39,160 bases of DNA from Sphingomonadales bacterium (GTDB taxonomy: Bacteria; Pseudomonadota; Alphaproteobacteria; Sphingomonadales; Sphingomonadaceae), in assembly GCA_019750455.1 (NCBI GenBank), contig JAIEOM010000007.1:1-39160 (forward strand), written 5' to 3'. A program made the translations under genes and the position numbers. Positions 29,200 to 38,195 of the stretch are shown in pieces. The first letter of the stretch is position 1; each line of letters opens with the position of its first letter. Under the pieces are notes generated by a model. The model did not search any database. It was not told the origin of the DNA and saw only the letters and a list, made by a program, of their open reading frames with translations.

Positions 29200-29478
29200 T
29201 CAGTCATCCTGAGCTTTTATCCATGGAAGCCCCCGCCCTTTTCGCTCCGCCGTCCAACCCGGAGGAAGATCGGCAAGCTCGTGCAGATCCGGATGAGCAG
29301 ACAACACCGATGACATGGACACGAGAAGTGCCTCATCCATGTCCAATGGCTTTCCGTCGAGAAAGGCCCACGAGTGGTCTTCTTCGTAGTGGGAAACCAG
29401 AAGCACTTCGGCCCCGGCAAGAATTGACTTGCAGGTGAAGCAGGCCGTGTCCGGAGATTGGTCGAATTCCCAGCCCAT
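29200..29478 (-). CDS. Hypothetical protein, 92 aa
   Basis: MGWEFDQSPDTACFTCKSILAGAEVLLVSHYEEDHSWAFLDGK...ELADLPPGWTAERKG; resembles a small widespread uncharacterised family. Confidence 0.65.
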   Translation of the reverse strand: MGWEFDQSPDTACFTCKSILAGAEVLLVSHYEEDHSWAFLDGKPLDMDEALLVSMSSVLSAHPDLHELADLPPGWTAERKGRGLPWIKAQDD

Positions 29479-29484
29479 TGACCC

Positions 29485-31134
29485 TCACATATTCGGATAG
29501 TTCGGCCCGCCGCCACCCTCAGGCGTCACCCAGTTGATGTTCTGGTTGGGGTCCTTGATGTCGCAGGTCTTGCAGTGGACGCAGTTCTGCGAGTTGATCT
29601 GGAATTTCGGCTCGCCGGTCTTCTCGTCCACCAGCCATTCGTAGACCCCCGCCGGGCAGTAGCGCGCCGAGGGGCCACCGTAGACGCCGAGCTCGCTCAC
29701 CTTCTGGAGTTCCATGTCCTTCACCTGCAGGTGGCAGGGCTGATCCTCGGCGTGGTTGGTGTAGCTGTAGGCGACGTTGGTGAGGCGGTCGAAGGTGATC
29801 ACGCCATCGGGCTTGGGGTAGTCGATCTTCGGGTAAAGATCGGCGCGGCCCGTCGCTTCGTAGTCGCGGTGGTGCTTCATGCTGATCGGCAGGCCGATCT
29901 TCAGCGTGCGCATCCACATGTCGATCCCGGCGAGCGCGGTGCCGATATCGCCGCCGTATTTGGCGACCGCCGGCTGGGCGTTCTGCACGAGCTTCAACTC
30001 GTCCGCGATCCAGCTGGAGCGCACGGCGGTGTCGTAGTCCATCAGCTCGGTCTTTTCATGACCCGCTGCGATCGCCGCCGCGATGCTTTCGGCGGCCAGC
30101 ATCCCGCTCTTCATCGCGGTGTGGCTGCCCTTGATGCGCGGCACGTTCACAAAGCCCGCCGCGCAGCCGATCAGCGCCCCGCCGGGGAAGGCAAGCTTGG
30201 GAACGGACTGCCAGCCGCCTTCATTGATGGCGCGAGCGCCGTAGCTCACCCGCTTGCCGCCTTCGAGATACTCGCGGATCGCAGGGTGGTTCTTCCAGCG
30301 CTGGAATTCCTGATAGGGCGAGACCCAGGGGTTCTTGTAATCGAGCGCGGTGACGAAGCCGAGCGCCACCTGACCGTTCGCCTGATGGTAGAGGAAGCCC
30401 CCGCCCCAGCTGTCGCTCTCGGTCAGCGGCCAGCCCTGCGTGTGGATCACGCGGCCCGGCTTGTGCTTCTTGGGATCGATGTCCCACAGCTCCTTGATGC
30501 CCAGGCCATAGACCTGCGGCTGGCAGTTTGCCTCAAGGTCGAACATGGCCTTCATACGCTTGGTCAGGTTGCCGCGCGCACCTTCGGCGAACAGGGTGTA
30601 CTTGGCGTGGATCTCCATGCCGGGCGTGTAATCACCCTTGTGGCTGCCATCGGCGGCAACGCCCATGTCCTGCGTGATCACGCCGGCGACGCGGCCTTCA
30701 TCGTCGATCATCACATCGGCGGCGGGGAAGCCGGGGAAAACCATCACGCCCAGCGCTTCGGCCTGTTCGGCGAGCCAGCGGGTGAGGTTGCCGAGGCTGC
30801 CGGTGTAGCAGCCGTGATTGCTCATCAGCGGCGGCATGATCGCGTGCGGCATCGAGGTCTTGCCGGTCTTCGAGAGCACCCAGTGCCAGTTATCGGTCAC
30901 CGGGGTCTGCGCCATCGGACACCCCTGCTCGCGCCATTCGGGGAGCAGTTCGTCGAGCGCCTTGGGATCAACCACCGCGCCCGACAGGATGTGCGCGCCG
31001 ATCTCCGAGCCCTTTTCCAGCACGATCACTTCCAGATCGGCGTTGATCTGCTTCAGCTTGATCGCCGCGGAAAGCCCCGCCGGGCCGCCGCCCACGATCA
31101 CCACGTCGCAGGGCATTGATTCACGTTCGCTCAT
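29485..31134 (-). CDS. Electron transfer flavoprotein-ubiquinone oxidoreductase
   Basis: CDVVIVGGGPAGLSAAIKLKQ FAD motif, C-terminal QINSQNCVHCKTCDIKDPNQNINWVTPEGGGGPNYPNM. Confidence 0.96.
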   Translation of the reverse strand: MSERESMPCDVVIVGGGPAGLSAAIKLKQINADLEVIVLEKGSEIGAHILSGAVVDPKALDELLPEWREQGCPMAQTPVTDNWHWVLSKTGKTSMPHAIMPPLMSNHGCYTGSLGNLTRWLAEQAEALGVMVFPGFPAADVMIDDEGRVAGVITQDMGVAADGSHKGDYTPGMEIHAKYTLFAEGARGNLTKRMKAMFDLEANCQPQVYGLGIKELWDIDPKKHKPGRVIHTQGWPLTESDSWGGGFLYHQANGQVALGFVTALDYKNPWVSPYQEFQRWKNHPAIREYLEGGKRVSYGARAINEGGWQSVPKLAFPGGALIGCAAGFVNVPRIKGSHTAMKSGMLAAESIAAAIAAGHEKTELMDYDTAVRSSWIADELKLVQNAQPAVAKYGGDIGTALAGIDMWMRTLKIGLPISMKHHRDYEATGRADLYPKIDYPKPDGVITFDRLTNVAYSYTNHAEDQPCHLQVKDMELQKVSELGVYGGPSARYCPAGVYEWLVDEKTGEPKFQINSQNCVHCKTCDIKDPNQNINWVTPEGGGGPNYPNM

Positions 31135-31260
31135 CGAGGCTTTCCTGATCCTTGTTGGTTTTGCCGCGCGCTCCGCACAGCCTGACGATATGCCTTGCCT
31201 GTCCACTTGCTAAGCGCTCGGCAGACAGTCAAGACCCGCATTGGATAGCATGACCCCCTG

Positions 31261-32070
31261 ATGAGCCGGCACGACCCTTCCCTTGCGCACGAATTCGAGG
31301 CGGCGCTGGCCTGGTGGCACATGGCCGGGGTGGACTGTGACTTCAACGATGACGCTACGGCGTGGTTGGCAGACCGGCCCGCAGCCGCCGCGCAGGATGA
31401 TGCCGCAAAGGCCGGCATGCCCTCCGCGCGCAAGGCTCAGGCTGCCGGACCGGCGGGCGCACCGCCGGCGGGCCGCAGCGCACCCGTGCCAGCCGACAGC
31501 ACCCTCACCGCCACACCGCGCCGGGATTGGCTGGGCGATTCGCCGCCGGCCGATCTTGCCGCTTTCCACAGCTGGTGGATGGAAACCCCCGATCTTGCCC
31601 CGTCGCGCAGCTTTGCCCGCATTCCTCCGCGAGGCAGCCGGGGCGCGGCGCTGATGGTGCTTGTCCCCCAGCCCGAGGCTGCCGACACCGATCGCCTGCT
31701 GTCCGGCCCGCAAGGCCGCCTGCTGGCTGCGATCCTCGCCGCGATGGGCCTGGATGACAGCGCGGTCTACATTGCCGCCGCCCTGCCCTCGCACACGCTG
31801 ATGGCTGATCTGCCGGCCCTTGCCGCAGGTGGCATGGACGCAGTGACCTTGCACCACATCGGGCTGGTCGCGCCGGCACGGGTGCTTGCCTTCGGCACCG
31901 GCCTTGCCCCCATGCTCGGCGCGGTCGGCGATCATCCTTTACGGGAAATCAACCATGCCGGGCGCAAGATACCCGCAACCCTGAGCGAAACGCTCGATGC
32001 CCTTATGGAAATGCCCCGGCTGAAAGCCCGGTTCTGGCGGAGATGGATGGAATGGTCGGCCACAAACTGA
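31261..32070 (+). CDS. Uracil-DNA glycosylase superfamily-like protein, degenerate
   Basis: SGPQGRLLAAILAAMGLDDSAVYIAAALPSH and IGLVAPARVLAFGTGLAPMLG resemble family-4 UDG, but catalytic and Fe-S motifs are missing. Confidence 0.65.
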   Translation: MSRHDPSLAHEFEAALAWWHMAGVDCDFNDDATAWLADRPAAAAQDDAAKAGMPSARKAQAAGPAGAPPAGRSAPVPADSTLTATPRRDWLGDSPPADLAAFHSWWMETPDLAPSRSFARIPPRGSRGAALMVLVPQPEAADTDRLLSGPQGRLLAAILAAMGLDDSAVYIAAALPSHTLMADLPALAAGGMDAVTLHHIGLVAPARVLAFGTGLAPMLGAVGDHPLREINHAGRKIPATLSETLDALMEMPRLKARFWRRWMEWSATN

Positions 32071-33824
32071 AGCGTCCGGGCGCGGCGCTGGCGGCACTGG
32101 TGGTGGCCTGTATCGGCCTGCCCGCCCCTGCTTCGGCGCAGGCGGGTGACCTCGTGGCCCGCTGGAACGGCGCCAGCCCGGCAGAGCGCGCGCTGCCAGC
32201 CGTGCTTTCCGCCGATGACCGCAATACCTATCGCCAGCTCTTCGCCGCGATCGATGCGCAGCAGTGGGGCGTTGTCGAAGGCCTGATCGCCCAGCGTCCC
32301 GATGGCCTGCTGACCCAGGCCGCCCTTGCCGAATATTACACCCACGCCAACAGCCCCAAGGTCTCCGCCGAGCAGATCGCCGCATGGTTCGCCGCCGGGA
32401 CCGATCTGCCCCAGGCCGAACAGCTCGCCAAGATGGGCGCCATGCGCGGGCTGACCGTCCTGCCCGCCCTGCCGACCGGGCAGGGTTTCCAGCGCCAGCC
32501 CTATGCCCCCAAGCGCATCCAGCCGCGCCCGGTGAATGATGGCACCATGCCCGCCGCCACCGCGAGCGCCATTCAGGCCGCGATCAAGGCCGACAATCCC
32601 GGCGAAGCGCAGCGCCTTCTGGCCGAAATCGATCCGATGCTGTCCAGCGATGCCCGTGCCGAATGGCGCCAGCGCGTGGCGTGGAGCCACTATATCGAGA
32701 ACAATGACAACGCCGCGCTGGAACTGGCGCGCACGGTTGGCGAAGGCTCGGGCGAATGGGTGGCCGAAGGCGCATGGGTCGAAGGGCTGGCCGCGTGGCG
32801 GATGGGCTATTGCTCGCTGGCGGGCGAGGCCTTTGCCCGCGTTGCGGACCGCGCCTCGAATGTCGAGCTTGCCGCTGCCGGGCACTACTGGGCCAGCCGC
32901 GCAGCGGTGCGCTGCCGCGAACCGGGTCAGGCACAGCAGCACCTTTCTGCCGCCGCGCGGCTAGACGAGACGCTTTACGGCATGCTCGCCGCCGACCAGC
33001 TCGGGGTGGAACTGCCGCAGCACGCCCCGCCCGCTCCGATGAGCCGCGATGACTGGGGCCAGCTGCAACAGCGCCCCAATGTGCGCGTTGCCGCCGCGCT
33101 GATCGAGATCGGCCGCCCGTCGCTCGCTGACGAGGTACTACGGCACGAAGCGAAGATCGGCCCGGCCTATCAATACGGCGCGCTCGCCCGGCTGGCGCGC
33201 GAACTGGGCCTGCCTTCCACGCAATTGTTCATGGCGCACAACGCGCCTTACGGCACGAGCAGCGATCCCTCGCTGCGCTTCCCGGTCGCCTATTGGCAGC
33301 CGGTTGGCGGGTGGCAGGTCGACCCTGCGCTGGCCTTTGCCCACGCGCTTCAGGAATCGAACTTCCGCGCCGCCGCCGTCAGCCCGGCCAATGCGCGCGG
33401 GCTGATGCAGATCATGCCCGCTGCGGCACGCGATCATACCGCCCGGCTCGGCCTCGGGGCGACTTACGAGGATCTCAACGATCCGCAGGTCAACCTCGCC
33501 TATGGCCAGCGCCATCTGGAAATGCTGCGCGATCATCCTGCCACGGGCGGCGCGCTGCCCAAGATCATGGCCGCCTACAACGCCGGCCTGACCCCGATCG
33601 GGCGCTGGAACTCCGAGATCAACGATCAGGGAGATCCGCTGCTGTGGATGGAGTCCATCCCCTATTGGGAAACGCGCGGCTATGTGGCGATCGTGATGCG
33701 CAATTACTGGATGTACGAGCGTGCCGCCGGGGTGCAATCGCCCAGCCGCCGCGCGCTGGCGCAAGGGCGCTGGCCGGAGTTTCCCCGCGCTGCTACGACC
33801 CGTTCGGCACGATTGGAGCCGTAA
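32043..33824 (+). CDS. Soluble lytic murein transglycosylase (Slt-type)
   Basis: ALQESNFRAAAVSPANARGLMQIMPAAARDHTARLG, NLAYGQRHLEML, IMAAYNAGLTPIGRW. Confidence 0.94.
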   Translation: MDGMVGHKLKRPGAALAALVVACIGLPAPASAQAGDLVARWNGASPAERALPAVLSADDRNTYRQLFAAIDAQQWGVVEGLIAQRPDGLLTQAALAEYYTHANSPKVSAEQIAAWFAAGTDLPQAEQLAKMGAMRGLTVLPALPTGQGFQRQPYAPKRIQPRPVNDGTMPAATASAIQAAIKADNPGEAQRLLAEIDPMLSSDARAEWRQRVAWSHYIENNDNAALELARTVGEGSGEWVAEGAWVEGLAAWRMGYCSLAGEAFARVADRASNVELAAAGHYWASRAAVRCREPGQAQQHLSAAARLDETLYGMLAADQLGVELPQHAPPAPMSRDDWGQLQQRPNVRVAAALIEIGRPSLADEVLRHEAKIGPAYQYGALARLARELGLPSTQLFMAHNAPYGTSSDPSLRFPVAYWQPVGGWQVDPALAFAHALQESNFRAAAVSPANARGLMQIMPAAARDHTARLGLGATYEDLNDPQVNLAYGQRHLEMLRDHPATGGALPKIMAAYNAGLTPIGRWNSEINDQGDPLLWMESIPYWETRGYVAIVMRNYWMYERAAGVQSPSRRALAQGRWPEFPRAATTRSARLEP

Positions 33825-33841
33825 CGGGGGAGTGACGCAGC

Positions 33842-34372
33842 GTGGCGATTGACGAGAGCCGGGTCTTCAAGCCGATCAACATTGCCGTGCTGACTGTCTC
33901 CGACACCCGCACGCCGGAAACGGACACTTCGGGCGATATTCTCGCCGCCCGCGTGACCGGGGCCGGGCACAATCTGGCGGCGCGGATGATCGTAAGGGAT
34001 GATGCCGCGCTTCTCGCCGCGCAGTTCGAAGCGTGGATTGATGATCCGGCGGTCGATGCAGTGGTCTCAACCGGCGGCACCGGCCTTACAGGCCGCGATG
34101 TGACACCCGAGGCGCTGGCGCGGATCGAGGGTGGGCGCGAAATCCCCGGCTTCGGCGAGCTGTTCCGCTGGCTCAGCTTCAAGACCATCGGGACAAGCAC
34201 GGTGCAAAGCCGCGCGATGGCCATGGTGGCGCGGGGGACGTATATCTTCGCCCTCCCGGGATCGAACGGCGCGGTGAAGGATGGCTGGGACGGGATCCTC
34301 GCCGAGCAGCTCGACAGCCGCAATCGCCCCTGCAACTTCGTGGAGCTGATGCCGCGGCTCAAGGAAGTATAA
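33842..34372 (+). CDS. moaB: Molybdenum cofactor biosynthesis protein B
   Basis: NIAVLTVSDTRTPETDTSGDIL, VVSTGGTGLTGRDVTPEAL, FALPGSNGAVKDGWDGIL; GTG start. Confidence 0.95.
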   Translation: MAIDESRVFKPINIAVLTVSDTRTPETDTSGDILAARVTGAGHNLAARMIVRDDAALLAAQFEAWIDDPAVDAVVSTGGTGLTGRDVTPEALARIEGGREIPGFGELFRWLSFKTIGTSTVQSRAMAMVARGTYIFALPGSNGAVKDGWDGILAEQLDSRNRPCNFVELMPRLKEV

Positions 34373-34386
34373 GCCCGTCAGCTGCA

Positions 34387-34462
34387 CCCCGAGCGGTCCA
34401 GACCCGGGTTAGACCCCGCCTAGCCCCCCTCCAGACCCCTGCTTGCCCCCGACTCGCCCCCC
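34387..34462. repeat. C-rich phased element, copy B
   Basis: C-runs start at 34387, 34403, 34414, 34424, 34436, 34446, 34457; the last five have the same 10-12-10-11 spacing as copy A. Confidence 0.8.
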
Positions 34463-34470
34463 ACTTGCCG

Positions 34471-34502
34471 CGGCATTTTGCCTTGGCAAAGGCCGTTTTG
34501 TT
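34471..34502 (+). terminator. Rho-independent terminator after moaB
   Basis: CGGCatTTTGCCttGGCAAAgGCCG followed by TTTTGTT. Confidence 0.55.
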
Positions 34503-34506
34503 CCGT

Positions 34507-34528
34507 AAATGTTCCACGTGAAACATTT
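34507..34528 (+). other. parS site, copy B (16-bp core 34510-34525)
   Basis: AAATGTTCCACGTGAAACATTT; core TGTTCCACGTGAAACA fits the widely conserved TGTTNCACGTGAAACA parS consensus; near-perfect 22-bp palindrome. Confidence 0.88.
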
Positions 34529-35594
34529 GCCGGTCAAAGGTCGCGGAGCGCAATCCGGATTGGTCCCCACCCGCTTCGGGCTCGCCGAACGGGAGGTCGA
34601 TGGCGACTGGCGCGATCATGTGCAGACGCTGGATGGTCCTCCGGTCAAACTGCGCACCACGGTGACCGAGGAACGACCGAAGTCGATCCTGACCTTCAAC
34701 CAGTCCCCCGATGTGCCCTTCGACCGCTCGATCAACGCCTATCGCGGGTGCGAACACGGCTGCATCTATTGCTTTGCGCGGCCAACCCACGCCTACCACG
34801 ATCTCTCCCCCGGCCTCGATTTCGAGACGAAGCTTTTCGCCAAGCCCGAGGCGGCATCGCTGCTGCGCAAGACACTGGCGAAAAAGGGCTATTCTCCGAA
34901 GCCGATCGCGATGGGGACCAACACCGATCCCTATCAGCCGATCGAGCGGGATTGGCGGATAACCCGCCAGATCCTCGAAGTGTGCCTCGAGGCCCGCCAT
35001 CCGGTGACGATCACCACCAAGTCCGACCGGGTGCTGGCGGATGCCGATCTGCTGGAGGAGATGGCGCGCGAAAAGCTGGTGGCGGTGTCAATCTCGGTGA
35101 CAAGCCTCGATCCGGTGCTGTCCGCCAAGCTCGAGCCGCGCTGCGCTGCGCCTTCCAAACGGTTGGCGGCACTGGGGAAACTGGTCGAACGCGGCGTTCC
35201 GGTGCACTGCTCGCTGTCGCCCGTCATCCCCGCGATCACCGACGAATTCATCGAGAGCATCATCGCCCGCGTGGCGGAACTGGGGGTGCGCAGCGTCAAC
35301 TGGATTCCCCTGCGCCTGCCCCACGAAGTCGCCCCGCTGTTCCGCGAATGGCTGGCGGTCCATTACCCCGATCGCGCCGGGAAAGTGATGGGGACCGTCC
35401 GCGAAATGCGAGGGGGCCGCGACAACGATCCCAACTTCCACAGCCGCTTCAACCCGCAGGGCGTCTGGGCCGATCTGATCCGCGCGCGCTTCAATGTGGC
35501 GTGCAAGCGGGCGGGCATAGGGAAGGCGCGGTTCGAACTCGATTGCTCGCGGTTCAGAGCGCCCGAGGTGGGCGGGCAGCTGCGGCTGATCTAG
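34509..35594 (+). CDS. PA0069-family radical SAM protein (SplB-like)
   Basis: YRGCEHGCIYCFARPTHAYHDLSPGLDFETKLFAK; N-terminus MFHVKHL encoded by parS. Confidence 0.92.
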   Translation: MFHVKHLPVKGRGAQSGLVPTRFGLAEREVDGDWRDHVQTLDGPPVKLRTTVTEERPKSILTFNQSPDVPFDRSINAYRGCEHGCIYCFARPTHAYHDLSPGLDFETKLFAKPEAASLLRKTLAKKGYSPKPIAMGTNTDPYQPIERDWRITRQILEVCLEARHPVTITTKSDRVLADADLLEEMAREKLVAVSISVTSLDPVLSAKLEPRCAAPSKRLAALGKLVERGVPVHCSLSPVIPAITDEFIESIIARVAELGVRSVNWIPLRLPHEVAPLFREWLAVHYPDRAGKVMGTVREMRGGRDNDPNFHSRFNPQGVWADLIRARFNVACKRAGIGKARFELDCSRFRAPEVGGQLRLI

Positions 35595-36028
35595 CCGAAC
35601 CCCGTCCCCGCCTCGCCCGGCGCAAAACGGACCAGACGGCTATCCACCAGCGCCGCCGTGCGGTTGACCACGGCAATCTGGTATTCCGGGTCCTTGATCA
35701 TCGCGAAGAAGGCCCCCGCATTGGGATATTGCGCGATGAAACCGTCGTGCCAGCGTTCGCCCTCGGGTCCGGTCACGACCGTCTCGAACCGCCCGCGCCA
35801 CAGGATCTGCCCGCCGAGCTTGCGAAAGATCGGGCCGCTGGTCACCCCGTATTCCTCGTAGGCGCGCCGCCCGCTCCAGCCCTTGCCGGCGTGCTCGTGG
35901 CCCTCGGGATACTCCGCGACATCCCTGTAAAGCAGCAGGTTGAGCATGTTGATCGGCGTGTCGCGCGGCAGGTCCTTGAAGGCCTGAAAGTTCGCTGCCG
36001 AAGGGTCGATATAGGTCTCGCAGGTCAT
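35591..36028 (-). CDS. DUF1330-like protein
   Basis: INMLNLLLYRDVAEYPEG, YGVTSGPIFRKLGGQILWRGRFETVVTGPEGERWHDGFIAQYPNAGAFFAMIKDPEYQ. Confidence 0.75.
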   Translation of the reverse strand: MTCETYIDPSAANFQAFKDLPRDTPINMLNLLLYRDVAEYPEGHEHAGKGWSGRRAYEEYGVTSGPIFRKLGGQILWRGRFETVVTGPEGERWHDGFIAQYPNAGAFFAMIKDPEYQIAVVNRTAALVDSRLVRFAPGEAGTGFG

Positions 36029-36543
36029 GGTGTGGGGTCCTCCTCCCGCAAATCGCATTGCATGTAGACGGTATCGAGCAGCCGTCCGAACTTGCGGCCG
36101 ACATTGCGCATCCGGCCCGCGTGGACAAAGCCGCATTTTCCGTGGAGTGCCACAGAAGCAGGCTCGCCCCCGCCGATCACTGCGATCATCTGTTCGAAAC
36201 CGCTCGCCCGCGCCGCATCGACCAGCGCGCCGAGCAGGCGTGTGCCGATCCCCGCCCCGCGCGCGTCATCGGCGATGTAGATGCTGTTCTCGCAAGTGTG
36301 CGCATAGGCCGCGCGCGGGCGGAACTGCGTGGCATAGGCATAGCCGACCACCGCACCGCCGCGTGTCGCCACGAGGAAGGGCCAGCCTTGTGCACGCACG
36401 TCGGCGATCTTCACTGCCCATTCGGCCACACTCGGCCCCGCGCTATCGAAGGAGGCGGTGCCATGGGCCACGTGAAAATCGTAGATGGTACAAACGGCCT
36501 GCGCGTCACTTTCACGCGCAGGCCGGATCGCGACTTCAGGCAA
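36025..36543 (-). CDS. GNAT N-acetyltransferase (phosphinothricin acetyltransferase-like)
   Basis: IRPARESDAQAVCTIYDFHVAHGTASFD, YIADDARGAGIGTRLLGALV; probable TTG start overlapping the upstream stop codon. Confidence 0.82.
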   Translation of the reverse strand: MPEVAIRPARESDAQAVCTIYDFHVAHGTASFDSAGPSVAEWAVKIADVRAQGWPFLVATRGGAVVGYAYATQFRPRAAYAHTCENSIYIADDARGAGIGTRLLGALVDAARASGFEQMIAVIGGGEPASVALHGKCGFVHAGRMRNVGRKFGRLLDTVYMQCDLREEDPTP

Positions 36544-38143
36544 GCGTGTAGTCCGCAAAGCGGTCGCGCAGGTCCTTCTTGCTGATCTTGCCGGTGGCGG
36601 TGTGCGGGATGTCGTCGACGAATTCGACCGCATCGGGCATCCACCACTTGGCGATCTGCGGGCGCAGGTGATCGAGGATGTCGTCGGCAGTGACCTCGGC
36701 TCCGGCCTTCTTGACCACGAAGAGCACGGGCCGCTCGTCCCACTTGGGGTGGAAGATGCCGATGCACGCGGCCTCGGCCACGGCAGGGTGGCCGCAGGCA
36801 GCGTTCTCGAGCTCGACCGAGCTGATCCACTCGCCGCCCGACTTGATCACATCCTTGGTGCGGTCGGTGAGTTGCAGCGTGCCGTCGGGGTGTATGATCC
36901 CGACATCGCCGGTGTCGAACCAGCCGTCATTGCCAACAGCGTCCTTCTCCGCCTTGAAATACCGCTTGATGATCCACGGCCCGCGGATCTGGAGCGCGCC
37001 GCTGGTCTTGCCGTCACGCGGCAGTTCGGTGGACATGTCGGAGAGGTCCACGGTGCGCAGCTGCACGCCGAAGATCGGGCGTCCCTGCATCGCGGTCTTC
37101 TCGATCCGTTCTTCGAGGGAGAGCTGGTCCCAGTCCCAGGTCGGCCCGCCGACGGTGCCGATGGGCGAGGTCTCGGTCATCCCCCAAGCATGCTGGACGC
37201 GGGTGCCGTTCCGCATCAGCCGCTCGATCATGAACTTGGGCGCCGCCGAGCCGCCGATCGTGGCCGCCTTGAGCGGCGGCAGATCGAGGCCATTGGCATC
37301 GCAATACTGGAAGTGCGCCAGCCACACGGTCGGCACCCCCGCGCTGTCGGTCACCCCTTCGCGGATCATCAGATCGTGCAGCACCGCCGGATCGTTGACC
37401 GCCGAGAACACGAACTTGATCCCCGCCATCGCGCCCGCATAGGGCAGGCCCCAGCTTGCGGCGTGAAACATCGGCACGACGGGCAGCATCACCGAGGCGC
37501 TCGAGAAGTTGAACGCTGCCGATTGCAGCCCCGCCAGCGCGTGCAGCACGGTCGAGCGGTGTTCATATTGCACGCCCTTGGGATTGCCGGTGGTTCCGCT
37601 CGTGTAGCAGATCATGCAGGGATCGGTTTCCGGCCCCGTGACCCACTCGAAATCGCCGTCTTCCGCGCCGATCCAGTCCTCGAAAGCGGGGGCGTGTGCG
37701 CCGCTATCGTAGCAGATGTAATGCTCGACCGTGGGCCAGCGGCTCTTCATCCGGTCGACGATCGGCTGGAAGGCCGCGTCATAACACAGCACCCGGTCCT
37801 CGGCATGGGTGACGATGTATTCGAGCTGGTCGTCAAACAGGCGCGGGTTCACGGTGTGAAGCACCCCGCCCATGCCGGCCACGCCATACCAGCTGACGAG
37901 ATGGCGCGAATGGTTCATCGCCAGGCTCGCAACCTTGTCACCCGGCTTGATGCCGAGCCGCTGCAATGCCTGCGCCATCTTGAGCGCATCGCGCCGGATG
38001 CCCGCCCAATCGGTGCGGGTTTCGCTGCCATCGGCCCAGCGGCTGACGATCTCGCGCCCGCCCGCCTCGCGCGCGGCGTGATCGATCACCGCGGTCACCC
38101 GCATCGTCCAGTCCTGCATTGCCCCAAGGCGCGTGGTCGCCAT
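36536..38143 (-). CDS. Long-chain fatty-acid/acyl-CoA synthetase (AMP-binding)
   Basis: CMICYTSGTTGNPKGVQYEHRS, GDVGIIHPDGTLQLTDRTKDVIKSGGEWIS; start with AGGAGAGAG ribosome-binding site. Confidence 0.93.
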   Translation of the reverse strand: MATTRLGAMQDWTMRVTAVIDHAAREAGGREIVSRWADGSETRTDWAGIRRDALKMAQALQRLGIKPGDKVASLAMNHSRHLVSWYGVAGMGGVLHTVNPRLFDDQLEYIVTHAEDRVLCYDAAFQPIVDRMKSRWPTVEHYICYDSGAHAPAFEDWIGAEDGDFEWVTGPETDPCMICYTSGTTGNPKGVQYEHRSTVLHALAGLQSAAFNFSSASVMLPVVPMFHAASWGLPYAGAMAGIKFVFSAVNDPAVLHDLMIREGVTDSAGVPTVWLAHFQYCDANGLDLPPLKAATIGGSAAPKFMIERLMRNGTRVQHAWGMTETSPIGTVGGPTWDWDQLSLEERIEKTAMQGRPIFGVQLRTVDLSDMSTELPRDGKTSGALQIRGPWIIKRYFKAEKDAVGNDGWFDTGDVGIIHPDGTLQLTDRTKDVIKSGGEWISSVELENAACGHPAVAEAACIGIFHPKWDERPVLFVVKKAGAEVTADDILDHLRPQIAKWWMPDAVEFVDDIPHTATGKISKKDLRDRFADYTLA

Positions 38144-38165
38144 GTCTCGTCTCTCTCCTGGTGGT

Positions 38166-38195
38166 ATGGTTCGCGGCACCATGCGCGGCATGGTG
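38166..38195. promoter_or_regulatory. Candidate operator: phased ATGGT/ACCAT inverted repeats
   Basis: ATGGTtcgcggcACCATgcgcggcATGGTg; contains perfect IR CACCATGC-GCG-GCATGGTG, 33 bp upstream of the acyl-CoA synthetase start. Confidence 0.45.

Noticed and set aside
29575-31119. 514-aa + strand ORF
   Set aside because: Antisense to ETF-QO; no domain features.
31227-31232. TTGACT -35 element upstream of ETF-QO (minus strand)
   Set aside because: No acceptable -10 hexamer at 16-18 bp spacing.
36464-36479. TGGGCCACGTGAAAAT as a third parS site
   Set aside because: Only 12 of 16 positions match, lies mid-gene in a GNAT CDS without the C-rich element; likely chance occurrence of CACGTG.
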